This document shows positions 1-9,953 of a stretch of DNA of 64,000 bases, in pieces. This DNA is from Mucor racemosus (Eukaryota > Mucoromycota > Mucoromycetes > Mucorales > Mucoraceae), in the NCBI GenBank assembly GCA_027405735.1, contig JAPEHQ010000005.1, forward strand, positions 372,001 through 436,000, written 5' to 3'. Position 1 is the stretch's first letter; the number at the start of each line of letters is the position of its first letter. The notes beneath the pieces were generated by a model. It was not told the origin of the DNA. It saw only the letters and a list, made by a program, of their open reading frames with translations, and ran no database searches. The position numbers were made by a program, and so were the translations under genes.

Positions 1-686
1 AAAGCAAGATTTATTTGATGGATTTGGATATCCTGACGACACATTTGATTATGTTCATCAGAGATCAATGCAATTAATATATCATAGTGATAAGCTGTCT
101 TGGATGTTTACTGAATTGATTCGTGTGACAAAAGAAAACGGTTGGATAGAGTTGATTGAAGCTGATGTTATGCCAAAAAGAGCCGGCCCTATATTCGGAA
201 AGATAATGTTTGGAAGTATGGTTTAGAAGATATATATATATATATAAAATAATTATACATGTATTGACTAGTATAGCACAGTTCGTAGTTTCTTGAAGGA
301 GAAATTAGGAAATTCATTCCTTCAAGCCAGTACATTATGCAAAAAAATGGAGGATTCCGGTTTAGTTGATATTAAATCAGATTACGGGTCTGTACCTGTT
401 TGTTGGGGTGGTTACATTGGTAAATTAGTATATGAGGTAAATAAAATTAAAACAACATGATAAAGTTTAGCTCTAACCATTCTTATTGTAGGACATGTTA
501 TTAGTCCTTCAGCATTTGGGTCCCTCCTTGTATGAGTATTTGGATCTGGAAGGCGAATTCAATAAGGAAACTTACGATGCTTTGATAGACAGTGCGTTTG
601 ATGAATGTGTCGAGTTTCAAACATTTTTTAATACACGGTGGGCTTGTGGTAGAAAGCCACCTGCAGCAGCTTCGGATGCATTATAA
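1..686 (+). CDS. SAM-dependent methyltransferase, 3' part (5' end outside window)
   Basis: The window opens inside a gene read in frame from base 2. Three exons fit: 2-215, 282-436 and 492-686, with introns GT216-AG281 and GT437-AG491. Exon 1 reads FDGFGYPDDTFDYVHQRSM then LIRVTKENGWIELIEAD, the post-motif II and III part of class I Rossmann methyltransferases (Methyltransf_25/11-like) of the kind common in fungi. Exon 2 continues with an LCKKMEDSGLVDIKSDYG segment. The last exon gives a helical tail ending RKPPAAASDAL-stop. The SAM-binding glycine loop lies upstream and cannot be seen, so the substrate is unknown. The acceptor at 281 was chosen because the nearer AGs at 271 and 276 bring stops into frame. 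The methyltransferase fold is fairly sure; a specific function is not. Confidence 0.75.
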
Positions 687-1308
687 GACCCATTTTATAT
701 AGATTCTATGTAGATATATGATAAACTAATTTTTTTACACTTAATATTGCCAACTTTTATGACGCTAATAATAAACAAATAATAGCTATAGCTCTTTATA
801 ATATGAATACTGCCTGGATTCCAAATTGTACATTTAGAAACTTAACAGCATTTGGATCAGACTACGTAGTCATATCTAAGTTGTGGAGAGTTATTTGATA
901 CATTTAATTAATTAATCTTTGAGAGTATATTTAATTTGTCCTTCTAAATAGTTTAGGGACGAAATCTAGTTTTTATTTAAATTGGCGGCGCAGGCCCAAA
1001 TAATACTACGATGAATCTTGAAGCCTCAATTGAAACAGATTTACCCTAGTTTTTTTTTCGAAAAAAAAAATCAAGGTTCACATTTAATATGCCTAAAAAT
1101 GCATAAAGCAATCCAAATCTTGTTTTACTTTTCTCAAGAGCTCAAGAAAATCCTTTGAATTACAAAATTATTAGCGAAAAATGCATATCATTTTTTCAAA
1201 ATCCGTTACTGTAGCTACCCATAGTCACGTAACTTCTTCACCATCAATGTATCTTGTTGAACAAATTCTATTGTTTTCTTTCTGATTCTATCAAACCTTG
1301 TTATCAAA
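687..1308. other. Intergenic, methyltransferase to SGT1
   Basis: About 620 bp of AT-rich sequence. I see no ORF, tRNA or repeat. It must hold the terminator of the methyltransferase gene and the SGT1 promoter. T-rich and A-rich runs near 1050 are the only landmarks. Confidence 0.5.
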
Positions 1309-2705
1309 ATGAACACTTCTGAGGCAACCAAGAAAACGGCCGATTTATTTGCAAAAGCAAACGATGCATTCTTTGACGACGATTATGATGAGGCATTGAC
1401 CTTATTCACAGATTTAGTAAAACTGGAACCTGAGAATGCAGAATTCCTGTTGAAAAGGTAGTGGTTATAATGCATATAGGCGAGCTAGAAAATGATTACT
1501 CACATCTAAATAAAATAGATGTCAAGTTCATCAAAAGTTGAATCATTTGGAATGTGCATTAGAAGATGGTAAAAAAGCTTTAGATTTATTAAAGCAAGGC
1601 TCTCGTAGTTTATTGGCCAGAGCTCATTTACAACTTGGGTAAAAACATACACATTTATGCATCATATCTATTCATTTCATTAATTGATTCGTATAGCATT
1701 ACTTTGCATCGTTTGAATCGATTCACCGAAGCACAAACTCATCTTGAGCAATCCAAAGAGTTGAATCCCAATGAAAAGACATTGGTTACTTGGTTGAGAA
1801 AGAACACTGAGAAATTACCCAAGATTGAAGAAAAGCCCGAGGTTGTTACTCCAACTCCTGCTCCTGTAGCACCTACAATTACTCCTAGGGTTGCTGGAAG
1901 GTAAAAATATACTGCGACTATACGGTTGCTTTGCATGAATATTGATCTTTATTTTGATAATTAGACACGAATGGTTCCAAAATGATACTTTTGTTACAAT
2001 TGAAGTCTTTTTGAAACAAGTTAAACCTGAAAATGTTGACTTGAGCTTCTTCGAGAACTCTGTAAGCCCACGAATTTAACAGTTTTTCATAAGACATTTC
2101 TAATAATATATCTTGTTTTTAGTTGTCATTGAGTGTAAAATTACCTAGTGGATCAGATTATTCACTTGAGCTCGAGCCCCTTGCACACGCCATTGTTCCT
2201 AAAGAATCTACTTACAAGATTCTATCAACAAAGATTGAAATTAAATTGAAGAAAGCTATGATTGGCATTATGTGGGGAGCGTTAGAAAGTGATGATGATC
2301 AAGGAACTACTAGTATGTTGTACCTTTTTTTTTATAGCATTTAATTGAAATTTTAATATTATATACAAATAGTGGCACCGACTTCATCAGTTGCTAAACC
2401 AAAGAAGGATTGGAATAAATTGATCAGCGACGATGATGAAGAGAAGCCTGAAGGAGAACAAGCATTAAATTCTTTATTCCAACAAATTTATAAAGATGCA
2501 GACCCTGATACTCAAAGAGCAATGATGAAGAGTTTTGTTGAAAGTAATGGTACATGTCTTTCAACAAACTGGTCAGAAATTGGAGCTAAAAAGACCGAAG
2601 TTAAGCCTCCAGAGGGTATGATTGCAAAAAAGGCAAGTTGATATTTTCATGCAAAACACGATATATTTGACACTTACACAGTTTAATTATGATTAGTATG
2701 ATTAA
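1309..2705 (+). CDS. SGT1: SGT1 co-chaperone (TPR-CS-SGS)
   Basis: SGT1 is an HSP90 co-chaperone that links HSP90 to SKP1 in SCF ubiquitin ligases and kinetochore assembly. Exons: 1309-1457, 1519-1638, 1697-1900, 1965-2061, 2123-2312, 2373-2632 and probably 2697-2705 (342 aa). The order matches the family. An N-terminal TPR region (ANDAFFDDDYDEALTLFTDL to LHRLNRFTEAQTHLEQSKEL) is followed by a Pro/Thr linker. Next comes a CS domain (RHEWFQNDTFVTIEVFLKQV through KIEIKLKK), then an SGS domain (KKDWNKLISDDDEEK, DADPDTQRAMMKSFVESNGT, LSTNWSEIGAKK, KPPEGM). Without a last splice the protein ends KKAS at 2641. Splicing a GC-AG intron 2633-2696 instead ends it KKYD, matching the KKY/KKW ending I recall for SGT1 proteins. 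Introns are 58-64 bp. The gene lies head-to-tail with the carboxylase. Confidence 0.93.
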
Positions 2706-2835
2706 AATTTACAGCCTTGGACTTTCATATGCCGAATAGTTTGTGTGGGGGAAAATGTCATCTATAAATGCGTGAAAAAGGAAATTGCAATTCGTTTTAC
2801 TCAGCGTGGAATTCACACACACATAATATACATAC

Positions 2836-2858
2836 TAAATAAAATAAAATAAAATAAA
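2836..2858. repeat. AAAAT/TAAAA microsatellite in carboxylase promoter
   Basis: A short run of TAAAA units, about four copies, lies about 120 bp upstream of the carboxylase ATG. It is followed by a TATA-like AGTATATATC and pyrimidine-rich tracts that are typical of fungal core promoters. Confidence 0.5.
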
Positions 2859-2971
2859 GTATATATCTTCTCTTTTTTTTTGAAAAAAAAAACGACTATT
2901 TTTAATATCTTTTTATTCTTCTTCTTTTCTTTTTTTATTAAAGCATTTAAGTTTCTTTTAATCATACACTA

Positions 2972-5576
2972 ATGTCTATTACAACACCAATTTATAAAGT
3001 TCTTATAGCAAATCGTGGCGAAATTGCTTGTAGAGTTATTCGTACTTGTAGAAAATTAGGTATTGCAACTGTTGCCGTTTATTCTGACAGGTAATGATAT
3101 TATATTTAGTTTAGTTGGAGAATTTAATTCAATTATATGATAATAGTGATGAGAATGCTCCTTTTGTAAAAATGGCTGATGAAGCATATCATATCGGCCC
3201 TTCAATTGCATCAGAATCGTACCTGAATGGAGAAAAGTTAATTGCTATTGCAAAGAGATCTGGAGCAGATGCCCTTCACCCAGGTTACGGTTTCTTGTCT
3301 GAAAATGCTGATTTTGCTGATCAAGTTATTAATGCTGGTATTAATTTTATTGGTCCTTTACCTAACAATATTCGTGTCATTGGTGACAAGATTGCAGCCA
3401 AAGTTTTCATCACAGAACATGCGTCATCTATTCCTTTGATCCCAGGTTATAATGGCACAGATCAATCAGTCGATAGATTAGAAAGTGAAGCCAAAAGAAT
3501 TGGTATTTAAAAAAAAAGTATTATTTATCTACAGAATATCGTATTGATTCATTCAATTTCAATGCAGAATTCCCTGTACTTTTGAAAGCAAGCGCTGGTG
3601 GTGGTGGAAAAGGCATGAGAGCAGTATATGAAACTAGCAAGTAAGTCATTTTAACTTTGCGATGACTTTTTACTAACATAAAAAATCAGATTAAAAGAAG
3701 AAATTGAAGCTGCTCAAGGCGAATCGCTTCGTGCATTTGGTTCTGATCAACTTTTGATCGAAAAATACTTTGAAAGTATTCGCCACGTTGAGGTAAATTA
3801 TGTATAAATTTCTCAAATTTGCATATAAAAATTAACATTAAATTACTACAATAGATTCAAATTTTTGGTGACAAGTACGGTAATGTCTATCATATCAATG
3901 AACGTGATTGTTCAGTTCAAAGAAGGCATCAGAAAGTAGTAGAGGTAAATATTATACAACAAAATAAAATTTCCCCACATTTTATATACTTTTTGTCATT
4001 TGCTATAACCTTAAAACGGAAATTCATCTAAAAAATCCCAAAAATTCATAATAGGAAACACCTTCTCCTGCCGTAGATGCCGAGCTTCGTACTGCAATGA
4101 CAAGTGCAGCTGTCGAATTGGGTCGTAAATTAGGTTATGTTGGTGCTGGCACTGCCGAATTCATTTTAGTATGTGTTGTAAATTATGCAAATTTACATGA
4201 AACCGTCTACTAAATTTTCGATTTTCATAGGATGAACATAGTAAAAAGTTCTATTTCCTGGAACTAAACACTCGTCTTCAAGTTGAGCACCCAATTACTG
4301 AAGCCATTTCTGGTTTAGATCTTGTAGAATTGCAATTGTTAGTTGCTCAAGGCGCTAATCTTAAGGAATTGGGTGTCTTGGATAACATCCAGTACAAAGG
4401 TCATGCTATCGAAGTAAGATTATGTGCTGAAGATCCTGATAATGATTTCGGTCCAAGAACAGGTGTGATTCATAAGTGGAGCCCTGCTGATGCTGCTAAA
4501 TATATCCCTGGTGTTCGTTTTGATACTGGCGTTGAGGATGGCTCAGAAATCTCTATCTTTTATGATTCCATGGTTGCTAAAATTATTGTCCATGCTCCTA
4601 CACGTGCTGAGGCTGTTCGTCGTATGAGTGCCGTGTTGGCTAGAACTGTTATTGTGGGTGTCACTACCAACCAAAAATTCTTGATCAGTATCATGAATAA
4701 CCCTCGTTTCCAATCTGGAACATTTGATACTAATTTCATTCAACAAGAAAAAGAACGTCTCTTCCCTGCTCCTCATATCAACGATGTCAAGAACAGTATG
4801 GTAGCTGCTCTTTTGTTTGATTGGACTATTCGTCGTAGCCAACAAGTTCATTTGAAGAACATTCAAACTGGTTGGCGTAACGTCAAATGGCGCAACAAGC
4901 GTCTTAATTTTGCTGTGAATCATGGCCATGAGCTTCAAATCCAATATGATTATTTGGGTCAGCCTGGAAATGATAAACGACATGTGTTCAAGGCACATGT
5001 ATTAGATAAAGATTCTGCTAAAGCAGGTGAAGATGTCAATGAATTGCCTATTGAAATTGTCCTTTTTGAGAATGATTTAGGTAAAGAAGTAGCTGGTCCT
5101 CGAGGTGTTCAAGGATGTAAAGGCTTATTACGTTGTACCATCGGTAAATATCAATAATCCATTTTTCTTTTTCTTTTTCTTACTCTTAATTTTAATTAAT
5201 AGACGGTGCTCAGCAACATTTTTACATTGCTGAAGACATAAAGGATATCAATGAAAAATCTATATTTGTGCATGATTTCGTCCGTGGTCATCAAATTGAA
5301 TTAGTCAAATTAGATCGTCTTAAGAGTAAATCTGCTGCTGCTGAGGATGACAGAGTGACACCATATACATCTTCTATGCCTTGTCGTGTCCTTAAGGTAC
5401 TTGCTCCAAGCGGTACTGTCGTGAAGAAGAATACTCCTATTTTATCTATTGAATCCATGAAAACTGAAGTTAAAATCCTTAGTCGTCATGATGGTGTCGT
5501 TACTATGAGAGTAGAAGAAAATCAATTGGTTGATGCCAGAGTGCTTTTGTGTTCTGTTGACGATGTAAAGAAATAA
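2972..5576 (+). CDS. Biotin-dependent acyl-CoA carboxylase alpha subunit (MCC-alpha-like)
   Basis: Eight exons (2972-3090, 3147-3502, 3568-3640, 3690-3792, 3855-3944, 4055-4168, 4231-5143, 5203-5576) encode 713 aa. Biotin carboxylase runs from residue 8: [34 protein letters not shown], the ATP-grasp loop [12 protein letters not shown], then [15 protein letters not shown] and [17 protein letters not shown] linker (BT-like) region follows, and a C-terminal biotinyl domain holds ESMKTEV with the acceptor Lys near residue 676. Length and order match the methylcrotonoyl-CoA carboxylase alpha subunit of leucine breakdown. Two oddities: the biotin carboxylase fold starts almost at Met1, so I see no mitochondrial transit peptide, and the biotin motif is ESMKTE rather than AMKM. 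It could be a cytosolic paralogue, perhaps a propionyl- or acetyl-CoA type alpha chain. No beta (carboxyltransferase) subunit is in the window. The family is sure, the substrate is not. Confidence 0.9.
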
Positions 5577-5636
5577 AGCATTTGTTTTTTATAATTTCAA
5601 ATAAAAAATTTATTTCATAAATCAAATGAAATACTA

Positions 5637-6341
5637 TTATACTCTCAAGTTTAATTTCTGTTCCATTGTTGCATGTAAATCTAAAGAATCGACTGACATG
5701 GCAGGATCTAACATAGACGATTCGTTAGTTTCTCTTTTAATTTGCAATATAATCCCTTGAAGCAATCTACAAACTTACCATTAAGGAAATCTTCATAATC
5801 AATCATCTCATCTTTGCCCATCAAAATATCTAAATGCATGTTTGAAGAAGGAAGAAGAGGCATGCGTTGACGCTATATAAATGTAAAGCATGATTAGCAT
5901 CCACAGATAATTGTCCCTCAGATATCTCATGTAATTACCTTCTCAACTATACTCTTTTCCATCATCATCTTAACAGGAGCGTGCATACCATAAGCTTGAC
6001 GCGCCAAATTTAACTTTAACTCCCATTGTGTTTCTTCCCACTAATCATTCATTGAGAAAAAAAAAGAGCTGCGATTAATATACTAACTGACATTATATAG
6101 TTGTTATATTTACTTGATTTAATCTGCTTTCAAGAGGATGGCCAGGCATAACTTCAGTTTTAATGGAACGAGTACCATAACGTAAAGTATCATGGCCACC
6201 GAATTCTGAATGAGTAGTACTCAAGGTACTGATAGCTTTTTCTGGGTGTGATTCGGGAGCGATACGAAGAGCCTATGCACATAATTTAACAAATATTTTT
6301 CATTGAAGTGTTGGTTTTTGTTTAGAAACATTTCTTACCAT
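5637..6341 (-). CDS. UMP1: UMP1/POMP proteasome maturation factor
   Basis: UMP1 is the chaperone of 20S proteasome half-mers and becomes the first substrate of the finished particle. Five exons on the minus strand (6339-6341, 6114-6272, 5939-6040, 5779-5872, 5637-5731) give 150 aa. Diagnostic stretches are GHDTLRYGTRSIKTE with GHPLESRLNQ, then WEETQWELKLNLARQAYG and APVKMMMEKSIVEK. These are followed by the family hallmark RQRMPLLPSSNMHLDILMG with DEMIDYEDFLN, and the protein ends MEQKLNLRV, like the MEYKLGL end of animal POMP. The first coding exon is just the ATG, with the donor directly after it. The gene is convergent with the carboxylase, about 60 bp between stop codons. It was pieced together by hand from short exons; the frame is consistent across all four introns. 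Confidence 0.92.
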
Positions 6342-6698
6342 TTTATAAGGATATTTTGTGTTTGATTGAAAAAGAGTTGAATGAAGTGCAACAGAACAAC
6401 CTTTAATTTGGCTACAGGACGCTTGCGCGTCTTTGTTATTACCAGTCACCACAAATCGTCATTGATTCATTAGGTGTTCAAACAATATCATGCTTGTGTA
6501 GATCATGGAAATAGTATGGATGTGCAAGATCTTTTACAGTTCCAGAAAAAAAATACTTCACATTTTATACTATTCCAACATGCTATAGTCATAATTAAAT
6601 GCTGCCGTACTAATAATGTTAAAAAACAGGGAGGAGAAACTTATTTAAAATCGAGATATACTAGCAGTTGATGCAATTATTCATCCGTAATAGATAGT
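6342..6698. other. UMP1 promoter side and tRNA 5' flank
   Basis: About 360 bp between UMP1 and the tRNA, which is read away from it. It should hold the UMP1 promoter. The short ORF at 6474-6671 has no recognisable feature and is not supported. Confidence 0.45.
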
Positions 6699-6772
6699 GA
6701 GTGAGTAGATTAGTGGAATAAATCGTCTGCCTCCTGAGCAGAAGATTGCGGGTTCGAGTCCCGTCTTACTCT
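6699..6772 (+). tRNA. tRNA-Arg (anticodon CCT)
   Basis: A full cloverleaf can be drawn. The acceptor stem is GAGTGAG with CTTACTC and the D stem is GATT/AATC. The anticodon stem is TCTGC/GCAGA around the loop CTCCTGA, giving anticodon CCT for AGG. The T stem is GCGGG/CCCGT with loop TTCGAGT. The A box TAGATTAGTGG and B box GGTTCGAGTCC are canonical. There is no intron. A TTTT pol III stop follows about 23 bp downstream, near 6795. Confidence 0.93.
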
Positions 6773-7146
6773 ATTATGCTCATTATACATAATTTTAGCT
6801 TTTGTATATAGAAAGATATATACAGTTTGTTAATATATCTCAAAGGCTTTCAAGAAATGATGTTACACGAACATTTGTAACAACAGTAAATTTGTTCTTT
6901 TTAAGGCAAAATTTCTACATAAAACTAAGGTAGAACTTCCTGTAGTATTTCTCATACTTTTATAAATACCTTGCTATATCGTAAATACTCAATTCTACAT
7001 TAAGAGGTTTCTATACTATGTAGATACTCAAATATACGGTTAAATAAAATATAGGTACCGGAGGTAGAACGCATTTTTGTATTCATTTCATAAACAGTGA
7101 TTTCGAAAATACTCAAGCAAGAATGTTCTCAATATTTAACAGCAAA

Positions 7147-7181
<35 letters not shown>

Positions 7182-7439
7182 AGCATTCATCAATTAAATG
7201 GGTTTTGTAGTACACCTAATTCTGTATCAATCTGTAATTTCAAAAAAAAAAAAATTGCTCTTATATATATAAATTACTTCGTATATATATTGAGTCAAAT
7301 TCGTTACATTTTCAAAGATGATGTACCTTTCCTCAATGCGCCATTGATGTCTGTCCAAAAACAAACGAGTTAATACCGGAATATAAGCTCATTACCCTAA
7401 TAATCTAATAATTGACCAGTAAATTAACCAGAATCGGTT
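6773..7439. other. AT-rich intergenic
   Basis: No gene is seen. It contains a TA dinucleotide tract (7150-7179) and short A/T runs. Confidence 0.5.
7150..7179. repeat. (TA)15 microsatellite
   Basis: Fifteen uninterrupted TA dinucleotides lie between tRNA-Arg and repeat copy A. Confidence 0.9.
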
Positions 7440-8560
7440 GTAAAAAATTGAGCACCCAAATTAAAGTATTACTTTTTTGTATTCACAAGATAGATCCAAC
7501 TCTAAGGTACTCTAAATTTTTGGTTTCAGCAAAAAATATTAATTATTCGTCGAGATAATCAAAATAATAGTTCACATTACAGCATAAGGTCTTTGGTAAC
7601 TGAGTTTAAACATCGATTGATCGAATCGACCCGAAAATGATCAAAAAATCAAAATCGTTTCAATGCTCATGAACTGCAAAGTAAGTCAACCTTACATATT
7701 AAATACTTTTTGTACAGTTTTGAATTCTGCATTTATCTAGATAAAGTTCAAACAAATACTATACATTAAATTTTGCGCAAAATGCAATTGAAATTTTGAA
7801 GGTTTTTGAAGATATGCAATATTTTTTATAAATATACTTTAAATGTAAATAATGGAAATAATGCGCAACAATATTATCTATCAATCGAGCCATTACTGAA
7901 GCTTCTAGCTGCATTTTTCATAGAGAAAAGGAGATTTTTGTCAATTTTTTTTCAAATTCAGAATTTGGGATGAGGGTATACAAGGGAAAATTGAGGTTAG
8001 AGATGAGGGTATCTCTTTGTACATATTTTTGAGGATATCTCCACGAAAAATCAATATTTTGAAAAAAACTAAATTGAATCCGAGAGTTCTAAACGAGGCT
8101 GATGACATGAATGTAAAAAAACCGTTACTCAATTTAACGAATATTTTGAAATCTTATACAGTAATATCAAAAAAAATGAAAAAAAATAAAAGTGCTCAGA
8201 ATTTTTTTATACTAAAATATGTTATAAAGCACATTAAAACAAGTATGTTTTATTATTAAATTGTGTTAGTATAACTTAATTTTTTGTAGAGTTATGGAGC
8301 ATTAAAGTTTTAATTTTTAGCAGTGTAATACGCGTGTAAATCTGAAACATTAGCACTAAAAAAGTAATAGCAATTGCAAAAAATAGGATATTTCCGGGTG
8401 CTTGTTTTTGGATTAAAGTTAAATATTTCAGGTACATGGGCATATAATTTTTTCTTGGTGTTATTTAGTGAAAAAAAAAGTTGTGCAGGAATGAAAAGCG
8501 AGACTCAGTTTTAATATATAAAAAAGCAACGTTTTAAGTGTTTTTGGATCTTTTGTGGGA
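7440..8560 (-). repeat. Long dispersed repeat, copy A (inverted)
   Basis: Read on the minus strand this stretch is colinear with 37200-38054 + 39700-39976 + 42870-43030 (copy B) and with 47130-48300 (copy C). Shared landmarks, in order, are AAATTCTGA(A/G)CACTTTTAT, TTGATTTTTCGTGGA, CCCTTGTATACCCTCATCCC, AATGCAGCTAGAAGCTTCAG, GCATTTTG(T/C)GCAAAATTTAA, CTATTATTTTGATTATCTCG and GGATCTATCTTGTGAATA. Copy A is the most diverged and carries no insertion. It has no intact ORF; a stretch around 8023-8150 keeps a reading frame seen in B and C. No transposase or terminal repeat is recognised, so the class is unknown. Confidence 0.85.
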
Positions 8561-9953
8561 TATATAATAAATTTAGGAATAGGTAGCGTAATGCGACCAG
8601 TCCACATCCATGTGGCACTGGCTATGGCATATCCTAAGAGCAGTTTATAGGAATTTAGTTATAGAAAAGAGGTCCTGCACTGATTTTGAAGACTGGAAAC
8701 ATTGAAAATTTAATTTTTAAATATTCAGCTCTTTCCAAATAACAGCTACGAAAATATTATCAAAATACAATTTGATTTATGGGATACTTCTTCTATATGA
8801 CTATTCGAGGCAAAAATAAGCAATCAGCTGTTCACTGGCGATAAAACAAATCATGAAAAGCTATATATTTTTTTGTAAGATGCGCCTAAATGAAACAAAC
8901 TCAATGACAGAGCAACATGGATTAGTTTTTGGATTTGAAAATATAATTACAATATGCACAGGTGGTTTGAAGAACAACGTCTATGAGGAATATCTAAAAT
9001 TTACTACATATAATATTAAATCAGTTCTTAACATATTACTATTGATTAAATAATCAAATATTGTCTTTTTATAGAGTGAAATACAAAGTTATGCAGATAT
9101 GAAATGTAATGACGCAGAAGTACTAGATATGTGTCAACTGATTGCTTATCAACTGAAGATTAGCAACTTGTTATTTAATCCTCTAAAGCTAACAAATATG
9201 AAATGTATGTTCTTGATTTTCTGAAAGAGGTATGATACATAAATTCAAGATATTATTAATTGTGAGATTTCATCATGAATCAAGAGATCTTTATTTCTTC
9301 CGGCTTGGTGGGTCAAACAATGGCATCATATACATATAAGTTATTATACGGTATATCCACCTGATACGCCTTGTACGTGTACATTATGCATGTATATATA
9401 AGACTACTTTAATTATATATACTTTAAAATATATAGACGCATGCTGGTAATCTTGGAGCTTGGGTTCATAACTATACAAATAACGGAATGCATGTGTTCG
9501 ATTAAAATTTACAACTTAAGAGATTATATATACCATTATCATAATTTTAGTTTTGCTAAAACTGTTTATATGAACCTAATTAAGACATATTACTAATTTT
9601 ACAGATAAAAGTTTTACCAGCAAATGGAAATGGTGCCTTATTTGAAACGAATCTCGCCATTGACAGCTCGTGAGTAAGTTGTGTAACTAAAAGTTTTCTT
9701 CATGCTGCTTTATATTTGTAGCCTTTTCTCAAATAATAAAACTAGCAGGTTTATATATATATATATTTATATAAACCTGACGATGATATAAAAAACGACA
9801 AATAATCATTGAAAATGGCATAATAGTTTAGTTTATTTTCACCCAGGACAAACATAAAAAGTTTCAATCCCTTTAAAAAAAACACTATTTTTTATTTCTT
9901 TCTACATTCACATTAATTTTTCAAAACAAATACATACATAACACAATAATAAA
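8561..9953. other. Intergenic, no supported gene
   Basis: About 1.4 kb of AT-rich DNA. Small ORFs here, such as 8853-9053, resemble nothing I know. The last few hundred bases contain the promoter of the MFS gene. Confidence 0.45.

Noticed and set aside
4543..4998. 151-codon ORF opposite the carboxylase gene
   Set aside because: A shadow of the strongly conserved coding strand.
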